Source of the DNA: Boswellia sacra
Taxonomy: Eukaryota > Streptophyta > Magnoliopsida > Sapindales > Burseraceae
Length of the DNA: 64,000 nucleotides
Reading direction: 5' to 3'
NCBI GenBank assembly: GCA_013180625.2
Contig: SNVD02004691.1
Coordinates: 62,001 to 126,000 of the forward strand
Positions 10,220 to 25,584 of this stretch are shown here, in pieces (the first letter of the stretch is position 1; each line of letters starts with the position of its first letter). The translations under genes were made by a program, and so were the position numbers. The notes beneath the pieces are model-generated. The model worked only from the letters and a program-made list of their open reading frames with translations. It did no database searches and was not told the origin of the DNA.

Positions 10220-11027
10220 CAAGGACGGAGACAATTAAGGCCCAGAAGGGGCAACTACCCCTGCTGGGCCATTTAAAATTCCTAAATTGTATATATAATT
10301 TTTACCAAATAACCATATTGCCCCTTCTGTTTAGAAAAAGACTTAAAGTGCATGTAAAAATAAATGCAATTGGCTTGATTTCAATTGTATTATAATCTAA
10401 GCCCAAAAAATATTATTAGAAAAATGCTTAACAAAACCATTAAACTATTTCTATTATAGTTTATAAAAATCATTTTATTTGCAGGATTATTAGATATATT
10501 TTTTTGTGAATGCTAGCCTGATATCAACTGTATTATAATCTAAGCCCAAAAAATATTAGTAGAAAAATGCTTAACAAAACCATTAAACTACTTCTTTTAT
10601 AGTTTATGAAAATCATATTATTTGTAGGATTATTAGATCTTTTTTTTTTTTTGTGAATGCTAGCTTGATATCAACTGTATTATAATCTAAACCCAAAAAA
10701 TATTAATAGAAAAAGGCTTAACAAAACCATTAAACTACTTCTTTTATAGTTTATGAAAATCACATTATTTGTAGGATTATTAGATTTTTTTTTTTGAATG
10801 CTAACTGCTAGGAATCTATTGAAAATAAATCTAAGATTTATCAAAGTTTAATAAGTTTAAATTAAAATTGATAATAAAATTAGCAAAATCATATTCTTTT
10901 TGTAACAAAAAATTATATTTATCATGTTATATATTGTTTTATAGAAATTTTTGTATATGTATTACACTATGAAATGGTCCGCGCCGCTCCCCACCCCCCC
11001 TTAATGGGATTTCTGGCTTTGTCCCTG
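10220..11027. mobile_element. Non-autonomous hAT-type DNA transposon, 808 bp
   Basis: It begins CAAGGACGGAGACA and ends in the near complement (right end read inward: CAGGGACAAAGCCA). Flanks are ATATCGTC at 10212-10219 and ATATCATC at 11028-11035: an 8-bp duplication with one mismatch, the hAT signature. There is no transposase. The interior is three tandem copies of a roughly 145-bp unit. Movement would need a transposase supplied elsewhere. Confidence 0.75.
10371..10810. repeat. Three tandem repeats of about 145 bp
   Basis: Units start near 10374, 10518 and 10665 (periods 144 and 147 bp). Each begins TTGATATCAACTGTATT or a close variant, contains CAAAACCATTAAACTA, and ends in a T run followed by GTGAATGCTA. 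They lie wholly inside the hAT-type element. Confidence 0.85.
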
Positions 11028-11035
11028 ATATCATC

Positions 11036-13620
11036 CCCGATCACCGGATTTTTCCTGGTTTTTTCTTTGTGCAGTGCAAGTGCGGTTTTTTCTGGATTTG
11101 TTCATTCCCTCCCCACTCCGGCATTTTACCCGATTTAATCCCTGCAAATCCCCGGTTTTGTGTTTTTACATAATTGATTTTGTAACTTTATTCATATTTA
11201 ATTCATGTTAAAGCCAAAATTGCTTGTTGTCAAGCCTTCTTTTAAGCCCATTACAATATAAATATACAAATCTCATTAGGTATTTAGTAAACTTTAGTTT
11301 AGTATATTAATATTGTATATTATATGTATATTTTAATTTTTAAAATATATAATACTCTTATATCCGGTGCGGGTGCAGGACGGGGAAGGTATATACCGCA
11401 CTCGAACATTAAACAACAACTTTACCCCCACCCCGCATTATATTCTCGCAAATCAAAATAAAATTATACTCGAAAAATCCAGGTAAAATCCGGGTACCTG
11501 CATTCTCTGATTTTTTTTTAGACATTCCTATGTATGTTTTCTCAAAAATTTGAAAAATTACGAGCTTCACCACTAAATTGGCCCAAGTGGAACACAAGAG
11601 AAAACAAAAATTGATGGGTCTAAGAATTAAGTACTGATGAATTGAATTCTTTCTAATTAAAAGCAAATTAAATTACATTCAGGGGTATACTCGGAGCGGT
11701 GTTTCTAAGTCCACTCCAGACCCGATCCCCGCCGGGGTGAAAATTCCTAACCCACCCCCGCTTAAACCCCGGCATTTCCTATTCCATCCGATTGATGGAA
11801 AGTCACTCTCAAGTCAAGTCAAACCAAGCCAATTTCACACGGCTTGGAGTTTCTTACTTCCCCTTAATATTCTGCCCACTTACGTTACTACTTATTTTTA
11901 TTATTTACATAATTGTATAAATTTTTATCCTACAACCAATATCTCTCGGGATTGATATTATCCCTTGTTGTAAAATGACCCTTTTTATAATGTTCATGCT
12001 ACTCCCCTACTCTCCTGTTTTTTAGCTTTGTTAAATGACATGACAAAGAAGATTTGTATTTTATTGGTTGTGTTAGGAAGATGGATATTAATTTAACTTA
12101 AACCTACACACCACCACTCTCCAAGCAGTATTAGAACATAAATTAATCAAATAAAATACCTACCACCACCTACCCTTTGTCCAACTTATGCTTAAGGTCA
12201 AATGTAACGCATTTCATTTCATGTAGACATCATGTCTAAATCATCATTGATTTCTGGACAAAAATAAAGGATAGGATCAACTTTTGATGGGCAAATTTTG
12301 CTTACCACCTTTGACTTATCAGGTATTATCGCGAGCTATGTTCTACATTTTCATACTTGACCCACAAAATTGTAGAAACTCATCACTTGCTACCTTCGTA
12401 TGTAAACCAATTTTTTTATTTTTTTTTTTATGTTATGAAGATATAATATAATGGACTTATCAATTTATCCATCACTTAAAGATAATTAAATAAGAAATTT
12501 AAATTAATAATAGATTATCGAAGTGATGAAAATACCTTTAAGGCAGCTATCTAAAGATGTAGATGATAATATTGACAATTTTAAATTACGTAATACTGTA
12601 AATCACATTATGTTTGGCATTTTGAAGGGATCAATAAAAATGCAAAACATGGTTTTACTTGCAATTTTTGATGAGTTAAGGGTGGTAACTGAAATCTGCT
12701 TCACTTAATTGATAACAAGTTAACAACTATAGTCCCTCGCATTTCATAGCAAGATTGCAATCGCTAGGTGATTAATTAAGCAATGAGAAGTGGCAAGTAT
12801 ATTATCCGCAACATTAAAAAAGTTTTAGGCATCCACTAAAAGCATTTTAAATGACATTAACGACCTCTCAAATGAGAGTAACGTTTCAATCATTTTAAAT
12901 GCCACCAGCACATGAAAAATATGCGACTACTCAACATCGCCTAAAATATCCATTATACTAGCATTGGTAGGGACACCGATGCCACTTTGTTCCGCTCAAA
13001 TCAATTGCTAAAAATTGCATCAACTTTGACAATTTGCGTTAACGCGAACACACGAATTTTGAATATAAATATATCAAATTCTGAATATAATACACTATTA
13101 ATAAGTAAATCAAATTCTGTATTTGAATACAATACATGATTAATAAATGAATCAAATTCGTGTTAAGAATATTCAACGTGTCAACCTATTTAATAATATA
13201 AATAATTAAACATATATTATCAATCATTAATATACAAATTAATTTAAATATAAATTTTTAGTTACTTCTAACATATATATTATAAAATATAAAATTTTAT
13301 ATTATAAAATAAATTAATTTATATAATAAAATTTGATGATTTTAATAATTTTTATAATAATAATTTTTTATATTTAAAAAATAATTTTAATTGATATAAA
13401 TATATAAAATATAATATATTATAATAATTAAGTTAAACAATTAATTAAATTATATGAATTAAATATGATACGATTATATCACGTAAATAACATATTTAAT
13501 AACCACGTCAAATAAATAGATATGACACAAATTGTCAACATTAAACATCCATTGTAGTCACTTGAAATGGATTGCAAAAAGATTTTAGTAGTGAATGCAA
13601 ATCTTTTTTTCTTTTAATTT
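11036..13620. other. Intergenic DNA with degenerate GC-rich repeat remnants
   Basis: Between 11040 and 11170, and again at 11360-11480 and 11690-11790, there are patches rich in CCCCG/CGGGG that look like ends of an old, unclassified repeat. The rest is AT-rich with no credible gene; 13180-13480 is almost pure A/T. The short open frames here lack coding character. Confidence 0.5.
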
Positions 13621-13884
13621 CTTTTGTTGAACAATATTGGTAACAAGATGCAGCGAAGACTGCATCAAGCACAAAATATTCCACACAGCCCCATCCAAAG
13701 CCTTATTCAAACCCATATATTGTCTTCAACTGAGACCAAGCGATTTTTTTCCTCCCAACATTCCCACCACCAACACAAACTCCTACCAAAAAAAATGGAA
13801 ACCTAATATTCTACCACAAATCATCATCAAATTGTAAAAGAAACGATCAAGCCGTCCAAATATGTTTTTCCTCTTCTCAACATC

Positions 13885-15854
<1,970 letters not shown>

Positions 15855-15965
15855 GGCGAATTGATAAGAGATCTGAGTTGTGTAAGAGCTCTCCCTCTCT
15901 GTCTGCTCTGATATGAGTTGATAAGAGAGAGTGAGCGAGCGAGGGCTAAGGGCTTAGTGAGGATG

Positions 15966-15973
15966 TATAAATA
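15966..15973 (-). promoter_or_regulatory. TATA-like box of SAHH
   Basis: On the minus strand TATTTATA lies about 112 bp upstream of the ATG, followed by a leader with GAGAGG/CTCTCT repeats. Position is right for a core promoter; the start site is not visible. Confidence 0.5.
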
Positions 15974-16740
15974 GGTTTGAACTGGCGAACGGACGGTCCA
16001 GATTCTGTTTGATGAGTTTCTGGGTTTGGTGGATCTGGTAAAGAGAAAAAATAATAAAATAAATAAATAAAATCATTAAGTAGGCCACGGAGGCGGGACT
16101 CGGCAGGTGAAGCCTGATGGGGCTAATTTGTCGTGTGGCTATAAGTATATATTTACTGCTAATTAAATTTTGAAGAATATTGGGGCCTCCATGTTAAATT
16201 TATAAGTTATTTATATAAATTTTGTGATGCCATTACACGATAATTAATTTCTTTTAATGTTGAGACTCGCTGCTTTTTAGTTAAGTTTGGAAGAGTAGGT
16301 ATTATCCACAGTAGATATAGGATTTTAACACGAAGCCTTTGATGCAAATTTTGAACTGTTGATTACGCATAATTCAATAATATTTAATTTGAAATAATTT
16401 GACTCTTTTATCCTATTTTATGCACAAAAAAATTATAGATCCAGGTTAACCCTTTTAATTAATATGATATTTAATTCGAAGTGTGTTATATGGCCTAAAC
16501 TTAGAAACCCCAACTGATTTTTCAAATTTTCCATAAAACCTATAATATTTTATTACTTTGAGTTTATCCCATGTTAGGATGAATTTCTACAATAGATGGT
16601 ACAAGAACTGCATCATGCCTCAAAACATAACCCTACCTCTACTCATGGGTTATTAAGGCTGGATGAGAGAGGAAAGAGAGACGTATGACTAGTGAGAAAG
16701 AGATTTGACGAGTGAGAGAGAAAAGAAGTAACCCATGATG

Positions 16741-16905
16741 GGTTGACTTAAACGGTAAGTACGGCCCATAAAAAAGTTGGTAAGTCTAATAGGAAAATAT
16801 TGGGTTCGACTCCCAATGAAAGTGGGAGATCGTGATATGATTAGTTATGATGCGCGTAAACTGGTCCGGACGCCTACGTTACAAAAGAAAAAAATATAAA
16901 AAATA
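16741..16905 (+). mobile_element. tRNA-derived SINE
   Basis: A degenerate box A near 16743 is followed by a perfect RNA polymerase III box B, GGTTCGACTCC, at 16803-16813. The 3' part contains AACTGGTCCGGACGCCTACG, typical of plant SINEs, and ends in an A-rich tail at 16883-16905. No target-site duplication was found by eye. Confidence 0.75.
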
Positions 16906-17310
16906 ATTTTATATATAAATAAATTTATGTATAAATTATTATATATTTATTTTTATCCTATACTATACCAACAATAGTATACTATTATATTTATCCAAAT
17001 CTACTAGATTATATCTAATACAACTTACTTCAAAATAACTAATACAATCCAATATAGTACACCAAACGATAATTAAAATCATTTCCAAACCCTTTTGACC
17101 ATTTATTTTAATTACAAATTCTGATTATAGAAATATTTTATTTTTTTATGAAATTGTAAAGCACTAGTAATTCCATTACAATCATCATGAAATTTATGAA
17201 TGTTAAGACGAAGTTTTACTGCATCAATTCATATACAAAAACATTTAATAACTTTAATTGATAACTTAATAATACCAATGCTTTATATATATAATTTTAA
17301 TGCATTATAA

Positions 17311-17456
17311 ATAAATGCTTCTCATCGTATATAGGTTTCCTGGCGTGCAGGCGCACACACACGCATGTGTGTGTGTATGTATATATATATATTCCAAATA
17401 GCTACCGTTAAATCCTTCTCATCGCATATAAGCGTTTCCCGCATGCGCACGCGTGA

Positions 17457-17494
<38 letters not shown>

Positions 17495-17512
17495 TTGCCA
17501 AATAGCTACCTG
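17311..17512. repeat. Duplicated block carrying CA/TG and TA dinucleotide repeats
   Basis: Two copies of about 100 bp, each running from CTTCTCATCG through a GCGCAC/CACACA and TATATA stretch to CCAAATAGCTACC. The first has (CA)n, (TG)n and (TA)n; the second has (CA)n followed by (TA)n. Confidence 0.75.
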
Positions 17513-20500
17513 TGAAGAATGGTTTATGAAGCTAAAGATTATTTTTATTTATTAATTTTTTTTTTAATTTTGAACTCATACATACAAAATTGATAATTTA
17601 AGTTTAGTCTAATCCAACATTTATGGAAGATTAGTAAAAGAATGTTGCTACTAATTAATTAATTCCTAATAACTAGCCTGCTTGTTTACCTGTTTCTAGA
17701 GTTTTATGTGCCTTCGTTATAGTTTAAGAGTGTTGTAGAATGTGTGACACCGGTTTGTTTACAACACTCATAAATCATAATTTCTACTCAAAAGTAAATC
17801 AATTTTTTTCTTGTTTTATCCATTCCCTCTCTTTTTCGAGGCATTCTTATTACGAAATATATAACCTAATCCATTATCTATTAATCATTTTCTTTGAAAA
17901 AAAAAACATAAACAGATTTTCTAAATTATTGTTTTGAAATTAAAATTTTTATTACAAAAACAAAAAAAATTTAAAACCAAATGAACCCTTATAGCTTGCA
18001 TGAGCTCAGAAATGTTGCGATAATTATCATATACTTCCTTTGCAATTGGTTGATATATACATGATGGGTTATTTCTTGGATTAATAGATTACATAGTTGG
18101 GATCAATTATCTCTTTTAAATCTATAATTTTACAACACCCAAAAAAAGAGAGTTTTTCCGTAAAAAGGATGTCTCATATTATCTCTGTGTTCATTTTTTT
18201 AAATTTTAATTTTAGAATTAGAAAAAATTTGATTAATATTAGAATTGAAAATTTTGAGAAATCCTATCAAAGCTTGCTGAATCTTGTGGCATTGATTCCT
18301 TGAACAATGAAAATAAAAACTACATACTTATTTTTTAGTCAAACCCTTAATGTCAATATTTATAAAATTATTTTATTTAACTCTTAAATAGTAATGATAT
18401 AATTATTATGTGAGCTCACACACATTAGATCGGTCCTAATTAAAAAAGTGACACACACACATAAAAAATATATTTGTTATGATTTGGATCCGAGCCATGC
18501 CATTGAATGTCAACATTGTCTAAGGAAGAAAGGTGAGATCCTTGGAGAGCCTTTATCACATTCACATGACTTGTGAGAAATAGAATAGACGCACTAAGAG
18601 GTGGAGGCACAATTGACATCATCATTATAAACCTACCAGAAATAGAGTTGCCTTTGGCATCATAGTGCCAACCAATCGTTGCTTCAAAATAAAAGGAATA
18701 TTTAATTGATGCTTTTAGAGGTTACAAAAATCTAATTCTTGAATTTAGAGATTTTTAAAATTAATTATAGATTCTTATAATCCAACAAAAACTATATTAA
18801 CGCCTCTAAAATGATTGAAATATGTAAAATGTAAAAGTCAAAATAATTGTCTAGAAAATCTCTAGTTTTAAGTGTTAGTTAAAGCAAATTTGTTTCGGTG
18901 TAAGATTCTTGAAATGAAATAAAAAAGAGTGGGCTACATGTACTTACAAGTATTCTATACACCTGTTTTGTAAATGCATTCTTTGCTTAATCACTTAATT
19001 TTCTTTTAAAATTATACTTTTTTTCCTAAATAATATGAATATTTATAAATTAACTTAGGTAGTCTTAATTTATGTCATAATGGTACATGTTAAACCCCTT
19101 CAAAACTATATAAATTCTCTTGAATATTATGTAAATTTTTTAAAAACTATAAATTCTTTGAAAGAATATGTAAAAAATAATCAATATAGAAATTTTTAAT
19201 GAATTCATAAATTTTTTTTTTTTTTAGGATTTAACGTATCTCTTTATGACACAAATTAAGACTACGTGATAACTTATATAATGAATACAAAAATAATGTA
19301 TATGAAATAATTTATATAGTTCATACAATCAATATAAAAATGATAAATGCAAGCTTTTCATGTAAAAATACAATTAAGGACAAAATTTTTATTGAAAATC
19401 CATCAAAAGAATCATTAATAATAATTTTATTAGCAAATCATATAAGTTATTAGATAATTTTCATTTTGTAGTATTTTATTGACTATAATATAAAAAAGTA
19501 GTATAATTATAAATCTATTTTTTAAATTATTTATATTATTGAATAAAAGTACAATTACTTAGAATTTAAAATATTAAATGTACTTAAAAGTACAGTAAGG
19601 ATTGTCTTTGGAGGTGTATAAAATCTCACCCAACAAATATATATATATACATATAAACACACGCGGAAAAAGCTTAGTGGACCCAGGGACAACCAATGTT
19701 GCTTTGTAACGTGTTCATCATCTTTGACCGTTCACTCGATTTTATGGGACCCATGTACTAGGGGGCCACAAACTTAGGCAGCTGAGATGCTACTTTCGAA
19801 GTACAGAGGTGCAAATTGCAAGCAAGCGTCGGTGATCCAGACAATAAAATATAATTAAATGCATTAAAATATCTCCAATAATAAATTAATATTAAGTTAC
19901 GACTGAAATAATGGTAAATAAATATGTCCTTTTAGCTTTCATAAAATAACATTTTCGCCCTCAAAGTTTGTGGCAATATTTTTCACCGTTATTAATAATA
20001 ATAGTGAAAAATTTTATTTTGCCCTTGAATTCATAATACTGAAAATTGAGATCAAAGGACAAAAGAAATAATTATAATATTTTACCGTATATTCTAAAAT
20101 CTAGGGATTAAATGAATGTTATGAAACTTTGGGGGGAAACTGATAATAACCCTTAAAAAATTAATGGTTCATGTAATAGCATGACAGTTGACAAAATGGG
20201 CCCAAATAAAGCAGCGGTGATGTGGAATATTACCAGCATAACATGTGAATGTGGGGGTTGAGGTTGAGGTCGAGGATGCCACGATTTTTTAAGACAACAA
20301 TAGTTTATATATATAGCTTAAAATTTTTAAGATTTTAAATGTTTTTTAGTTTATATTTTTGGTAAATTATTAGATCTTAATCCGATTTAAATAAATATTA
20401 TATTATATATTTAATGTAATTATTAATTTTAATAAATAAATTAAAGTCGAAACTAGAATATGTTATTATTTAAGCTATGTTTTTAATTTTATCGAAAAAT

Positions 20501-23095
20501 TATATATTGACGTTTTACTGTAACAAAAGTATTTTCATATTATAGTTGTCAAATAATAAAGTATTGGGTTTAGGCTTTAGAGTATGATTTTAGATCTTGC
20601 TTTGCTGTAACATAGAAAACATCTCAATGTATATGTTTTCTAAATGTCGCACTAATAAATTAGTAATTTAAAAATTTTGCAATTTTTTTTCAAAAGTAGT
20701 ATCGAAATCGATTTCTTTGATCGTTTATAAATCAGAAATAAATAAAATATAAAATAGATTTGAAAATGAAAACTTAACATTATGACATCCACGCTCAATT
20801 ATGATTAGCAATTACACTCTTATAGTATAGTAATTCCATTCATGTATTGTAATTATTTATGGTTATAATAATAGACTAAAGGTTACATTCTTTTGTACAT
20901 TTACTTGACTCTATTTTATAAATTAAAATACAATAGAAAAAAAAACTTTAAAATTTAAGTATTTTAACTAAATTCAATATCAAGTACTAAATTTATCATT
21001 GTTCTGAAAAAATAAATATAATTTTCCACTGTTTAGATACATTTTTTTAACAAATATTTAATACTATAAATTCAATACAATATACGAAAAAAAATAATTG
21101 TCCTAAAAACATTATGATAAAATTAATAATTTTTTTTTTTAAAGTCACCCCTTGTTTGAAGGAAGAAAACATCAATAGCCGATATTGGACTTGGTTGTGC
21201 TAGCTTAATATATTAGAATATGAGGAGTGGTGGCCTAATGGTATAGTAAAGCGACATAGGGACAACTTAGTGGGGCGATATTTTAAGCTTAAATATAGTC
21301 AAGCAAGAATATTTTAATAAAGTCCTACATTTTGGGACTAACTTGAATCATATGTAAAATGTGCATGGTCTCCAAAATTTGACCATTTTAATTTTTAAAT
21401 ATGAAAATCTCAATTATTCCAAGAAATTGAAAAAAATTTTAAAACCAATTATATTTTGGGTGAATGCTCCCACCTAAAATTCTATTCAATGCAATTTTCT
21501 TCCCTTAGGTTAAATACAAAAACATCTCATGATCTTTCTATCATGTTATTTAATTTCAGTTCTTAATACTACGATTTAAGGATAAAGTAAAGAAATTCAA
21601 CATTAGATCATAGTACAAAAAAAAAAAAGAAGTAAAATTTAATTTTATAAAACTTTAGAGGTGACATTGTTAAAATTTAAAAGCTTAAAGGATGTAAAAG
21701 ATATTTAACATTACTTATATGTTGTCCCATGCTGGCTTTCAATCCATTTCGTACGATTCCAACTGGGTTGGTAAGTGTTTGGTGACTGGCGAGTGACTAC
21801 CAAGAATCTAAAAACATTTATAAATATTCGAAGAAATATTTTAAAAAAAATCTACCAATTTTGTCCTTTCTTATGGACTTGAAGTAATCAATTTAATTAA
21901 TATTCGTGAATGGATGTCCCAATTTTAGGCACTTTATTTAGTGTGTAGTATTTGAACTTTTGAAGTACACCAACTTTTGCATATTTAAGAACAAAAGTCT
22001 CTCCCACTCTTATAGATAAAATTTACAATAATTAATTAATCAAATGAATAAAATAAAGAACATAACCAAAATCATACTATAAAAAATTTGATTATAAATC
22101 TTAAGATTTTATTAGGGTTTGTTCGATATTGTTCTATGAATTTATTTTCTAACTTAGAAGTAGAATGATTACAAAATTAACTTTTATAATGTAACAATAA
22201 AAAACTTGTATAGCCGAAACAATATTATGAAATGTAACCAATTAATGAAAATATGTTTGTTTGAAAGATTTAAAAATGAAAAATGGATTTATATATTATT
22301 AAAATATTCTTTCAATAGTTTTATAACATTGAAAATTCGAAATTGTTATAGACTTTTTCAGTGAAAATAAAAATATTTATTTATATATTTCATGACAACA
22401 ATTATAGAACATGTTTTGTTTGTTTGTAAAAAAAAAAAAATTAACGCATTTAATTTAAGATTCTTAAAGAGAGAATTTAAATAATGAAAGATTCTTAAGG
22501 GGAAGAAAAGTGTCATTATCTAGGATTATGGGGTTGGTGTCAAGCCTACTCTAGCCTAAATAAAAATAAAAGAAAAGAAATAATAGGTAAAAGTGGTTGG
22601 TGTGGTTAGAATGACTAAAATGCCACTCACCAACCCACAAGCCACCAACTTTTGAAGTAAAAAAATAGAACTTCTCAACACCAATGTCTCCTAACATTAC
22701 CAACTTCAACAATGACATGCATGGTCATGGTGAGCACATCATCCACTCATTCTCATTCTATCCAACATAAACATTTCGACTTCCATGTGCTCGTCTCAAC
22801 AAGTATCGACTCCATTGAAAGAGAAGGAACCAATAGCTAGCCTTGTGTTTCTATTTCTCAAGCTTTTGTTTTCGAAGTAATTTTGTGGGTGGTTTCAAGT
22901 GCCAACATGGTCAATTTATCTCCTTTCATTCCCATTAAGAATAAAAATACATCCACTTAACTAAAACCCCCATAAATCCTTAAAAATAGCTTGCAAGTGT
23001 GAAAGTTTGGAAATATATAAAGACTTAGAGGTCCCTCATATTTTTTACTTTCAATAAAGCCCTCCAAAAATTATATAACGTCTTATTTTTCATCA

Positions 23096-23303
23096 AAGAG
23101 TAATGTTAGGTAGACAATCAAATTGCACAACCTTACTCATACAACCTGACATGACACAAATTTACTGGGTGGATAAAAATAAAAAATGAAGTAATTAACT
23201 TTTAATAAATAAAATGAGACCCACACATCTAATAGATTTATATAATGTCAGGTTGTATGAGTTAGGTTGTACAATTTAATTGTATGCTTAGTATTATTGT
23301 TTA
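23096..23303. mobile_element. MITE with about 55-bp inverted ends
   Basis: Left arm AGTAATGTTAGGTAGACAAT ... CTCATACAACCTGACAT is matched in inverse orientation by the right arm that ends in CTTAGTATTATTGTTT. The core is only about 90 bp and non-coding. ATCA flanks both sides, but the duplication length and hence the superfamily are uncertain. Confidence 0.65.
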
Positions 23304-25482
23304 TCAGATACCTACCGAGCAGCTTTGGGTCTTCTCTCTAAACTTGGTCCTGGCCTTGGAATTCTGACAATCTCAATAGTTGAAATTGAATCAAATAACA
23401 CGTATCAATCTAAAGTATATTAATAACATGTGTTAGGTTCAACCTTAATCATTATAAGTGTGCAAGTCAACTTGTGTAAAAGATATTTTAGTATAGATCC
23501 TTTCTAGTCCTACACGCATATATGTATGGACTTGGCGTAAGTAATTATACTTTGCACCATGCTTAGGCGAGGAATGCAAAATGAGAATGTAGCTTATAAT
23601 GAAATGAAGTTGATTAATCTTTAGTTTGTTTACGTAAGGGTGATAACTCGCTATCAATTTTAGATGAGCTAATGGCATGTAATAATCTATTTAATGATAT
23701 AAACGTGTTGTTGAGATATAGAGAGAGTATTTGTTGAGTAGACACATTTGCTATCTTTGGAAGTAATGTTGGATTGTTGATGGCATTGTTTGCATAGTTT
23801 GAAATTGATTGTGATGGTGTTAGTGGTAAAACTAATATTTTTAATACCAACTGTATTAGATATAAAAGAAGATCGCTTTTTTATTCTCATCTGTCTATAT
23901 TAATGTCAGTAAATTATTAATATCCAACTCTTTTTTTTTTTGCCTAAAAGAAAGAGTAAACCATTGTTCAAACAACACAGTTGGTATATATAAAATTTCC
24001 TTTTCTGTTAATAATTAAAACTATTAACTAGATCGAATTCAAGTATATATATGAAGATTTATTTTCCCTTCATAAAATGTTATTCTCCAAGAGGAACTAG
24101 TGCATGTGATGTAGGTTGACATTGATTATCTCCTATTTCAAAAATACAAAGGCCTAATATTATGAGTAGGGAAGTTCATATTAACTCATTTAATAAAATT
24201 AAAACTCAAAATTTAAGAAAAATTTGCAATATTTTGGAATATAATTTTATTATTACTTTTCATAACCTAATTAACACACACATTACTAATACAAGTTCGT
24301 CGATGATCTTTGTCAATCATTTCCGAACATTCAAGAAATTCATTACTCAATAACCTTGCATGTACCGTAACTCTTTGAGTTTCTTGAAACATTGAATAGT
24401 TTAGATGAAAGTTTTACAGGTTTTTGTCAAAAATAACTAATAAGGAGACGATTTGAAAGATAATTATATGAAAAATAAGATGTTATGATCATAAATTAAT
24501 AGATTGATTAAGACTAAAACTTTATATAACAGTCCTTTTCAAAGTAAAATTATTTTCCAAAATTTAAAGAATTTTTGTGGTGTTTTTCCCCATTAGTCGA
24601 CGTCGATGATCAAAGATAATAAGTGAAAAACAACAAAATATCGTGGCTTTCGAAATTGTTTGATTTATACAACAGTGTAAAAATCAGAGAAAACAATCAA
24701 CGGTTTCTTGGGAAAGAAAATAAAAATAAAAGGGGACGAGCATCACAAAATATCGTCGCCACGTAGTTTGGGTCGATGACGGTTAACTAGTTTGCCACCT
24801 AGGCCGGAATCAGTGTGTGAATCCCAAGCCGGCAAGAGTCTATTTTGTTGATTTTGTTTTCAATGACAGGAGAAATCGAGTTGCAATATTGCAAATTTTA
24901 GGGGAAAAATGTCCACCCCTATAGTTTTATAAATAACATTTTTACCCATAACTTTTATCGACTATAAAAGAGGGAATTGCAATCGAATGCATTTTCTTCT
25001 TGAAAGTTTTGGAATGTCCTTAAGCACTTTTTAATTTTCTTATTCGCCCTTTGATTTTAATTTTTAGTGCTATACATTAAAAAGTAAACAAAAATTCCAA
25101 TTATGCTTCATAAAAATTTAGATAATAGAACAGAATTACTGTTTTTTTTTTAATAAAATGTTAAAGATAATAAAACTATTATCTTATAAAGACCTCAAGA
25201 GGGAGGTAAATCATAAATGTCCTTCTCTCCTCATAAAATCACGATTACTCTCCGGTTTTATCATCGTCAAATTATATTAAAGAATCATAGGTTTTTTTTT
25301 TTTTTTTTTAGAAAATTTCTTAAACTTTGAGGTAAAAAATGTCATTTCACAAAACGTCAGCGGGAACATTTCCATTTACCCCAATTTTCATTCCTCCTTA
25401 AGCAAAAACAGAAACACTCACCAGTACCACCAAACACCAACCGATGAAGGGTAAAACCGTAATTCCACATCCAGCTCGCTCC

Positions 25483-25489
25483 TTTTAAA
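25483..25489 (+). promoter_or_regulatory. Possible TATA-like box of SHMT
   Basis: TTTTAAA lies 96 bp before the ATG, followed by a CT-rich leader with CTTCTTCTTCT, common in highly expressed plant genes. The match to the consensus is weak. Confidence 0.35.
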
Positions 25490-25584
25490 CCCCAAACTCC
25501 TCTCTGTCACACCCACCATTTTCTTCTTCTTCTGAAAAATCATTTCTGAGTTTAACATTTTCTTTCTCTGAAACTCTGAAATCG

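Larger units (their letters stand above)
16000..25480. other. Long AT-rich intergenic region between SAHH and SHMT
   Basis: About 9.5 kb with no gene I can support. It contains a SINE, a duplicated dinucleotide-repeat block and a MITE (listed separately). The rest is A/T-rich with many short homopolymers. The upstream regulatory regions of both flanking genes must lie in it. I saw no rRNA, tRNA or conserved ORF. Confidence 0.6.

Noticed and set aside
18440..18625. Minus-strand open frame of 61 codons starting MMMSIVPPPL
   Set aside because: Isolated, AT-rich surroundings, no splice partners, no recognised domain; chance ORF is more likely.
21218..21300. Possible second SINE or tRNA-like gene (box A match TGGCCTAATGG at 21231-21241)
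   Set aside because: No box B at the right distance, no cloverleaf and no A-rich tail could be found.
16000..25480. A hidden new gene or gene cluster in the long SAHH-SHMT spacer
   Set aside because: Both strands were scanned; all open frames are short and A/T-driven and none shows domain motifs or splice-linked partners.
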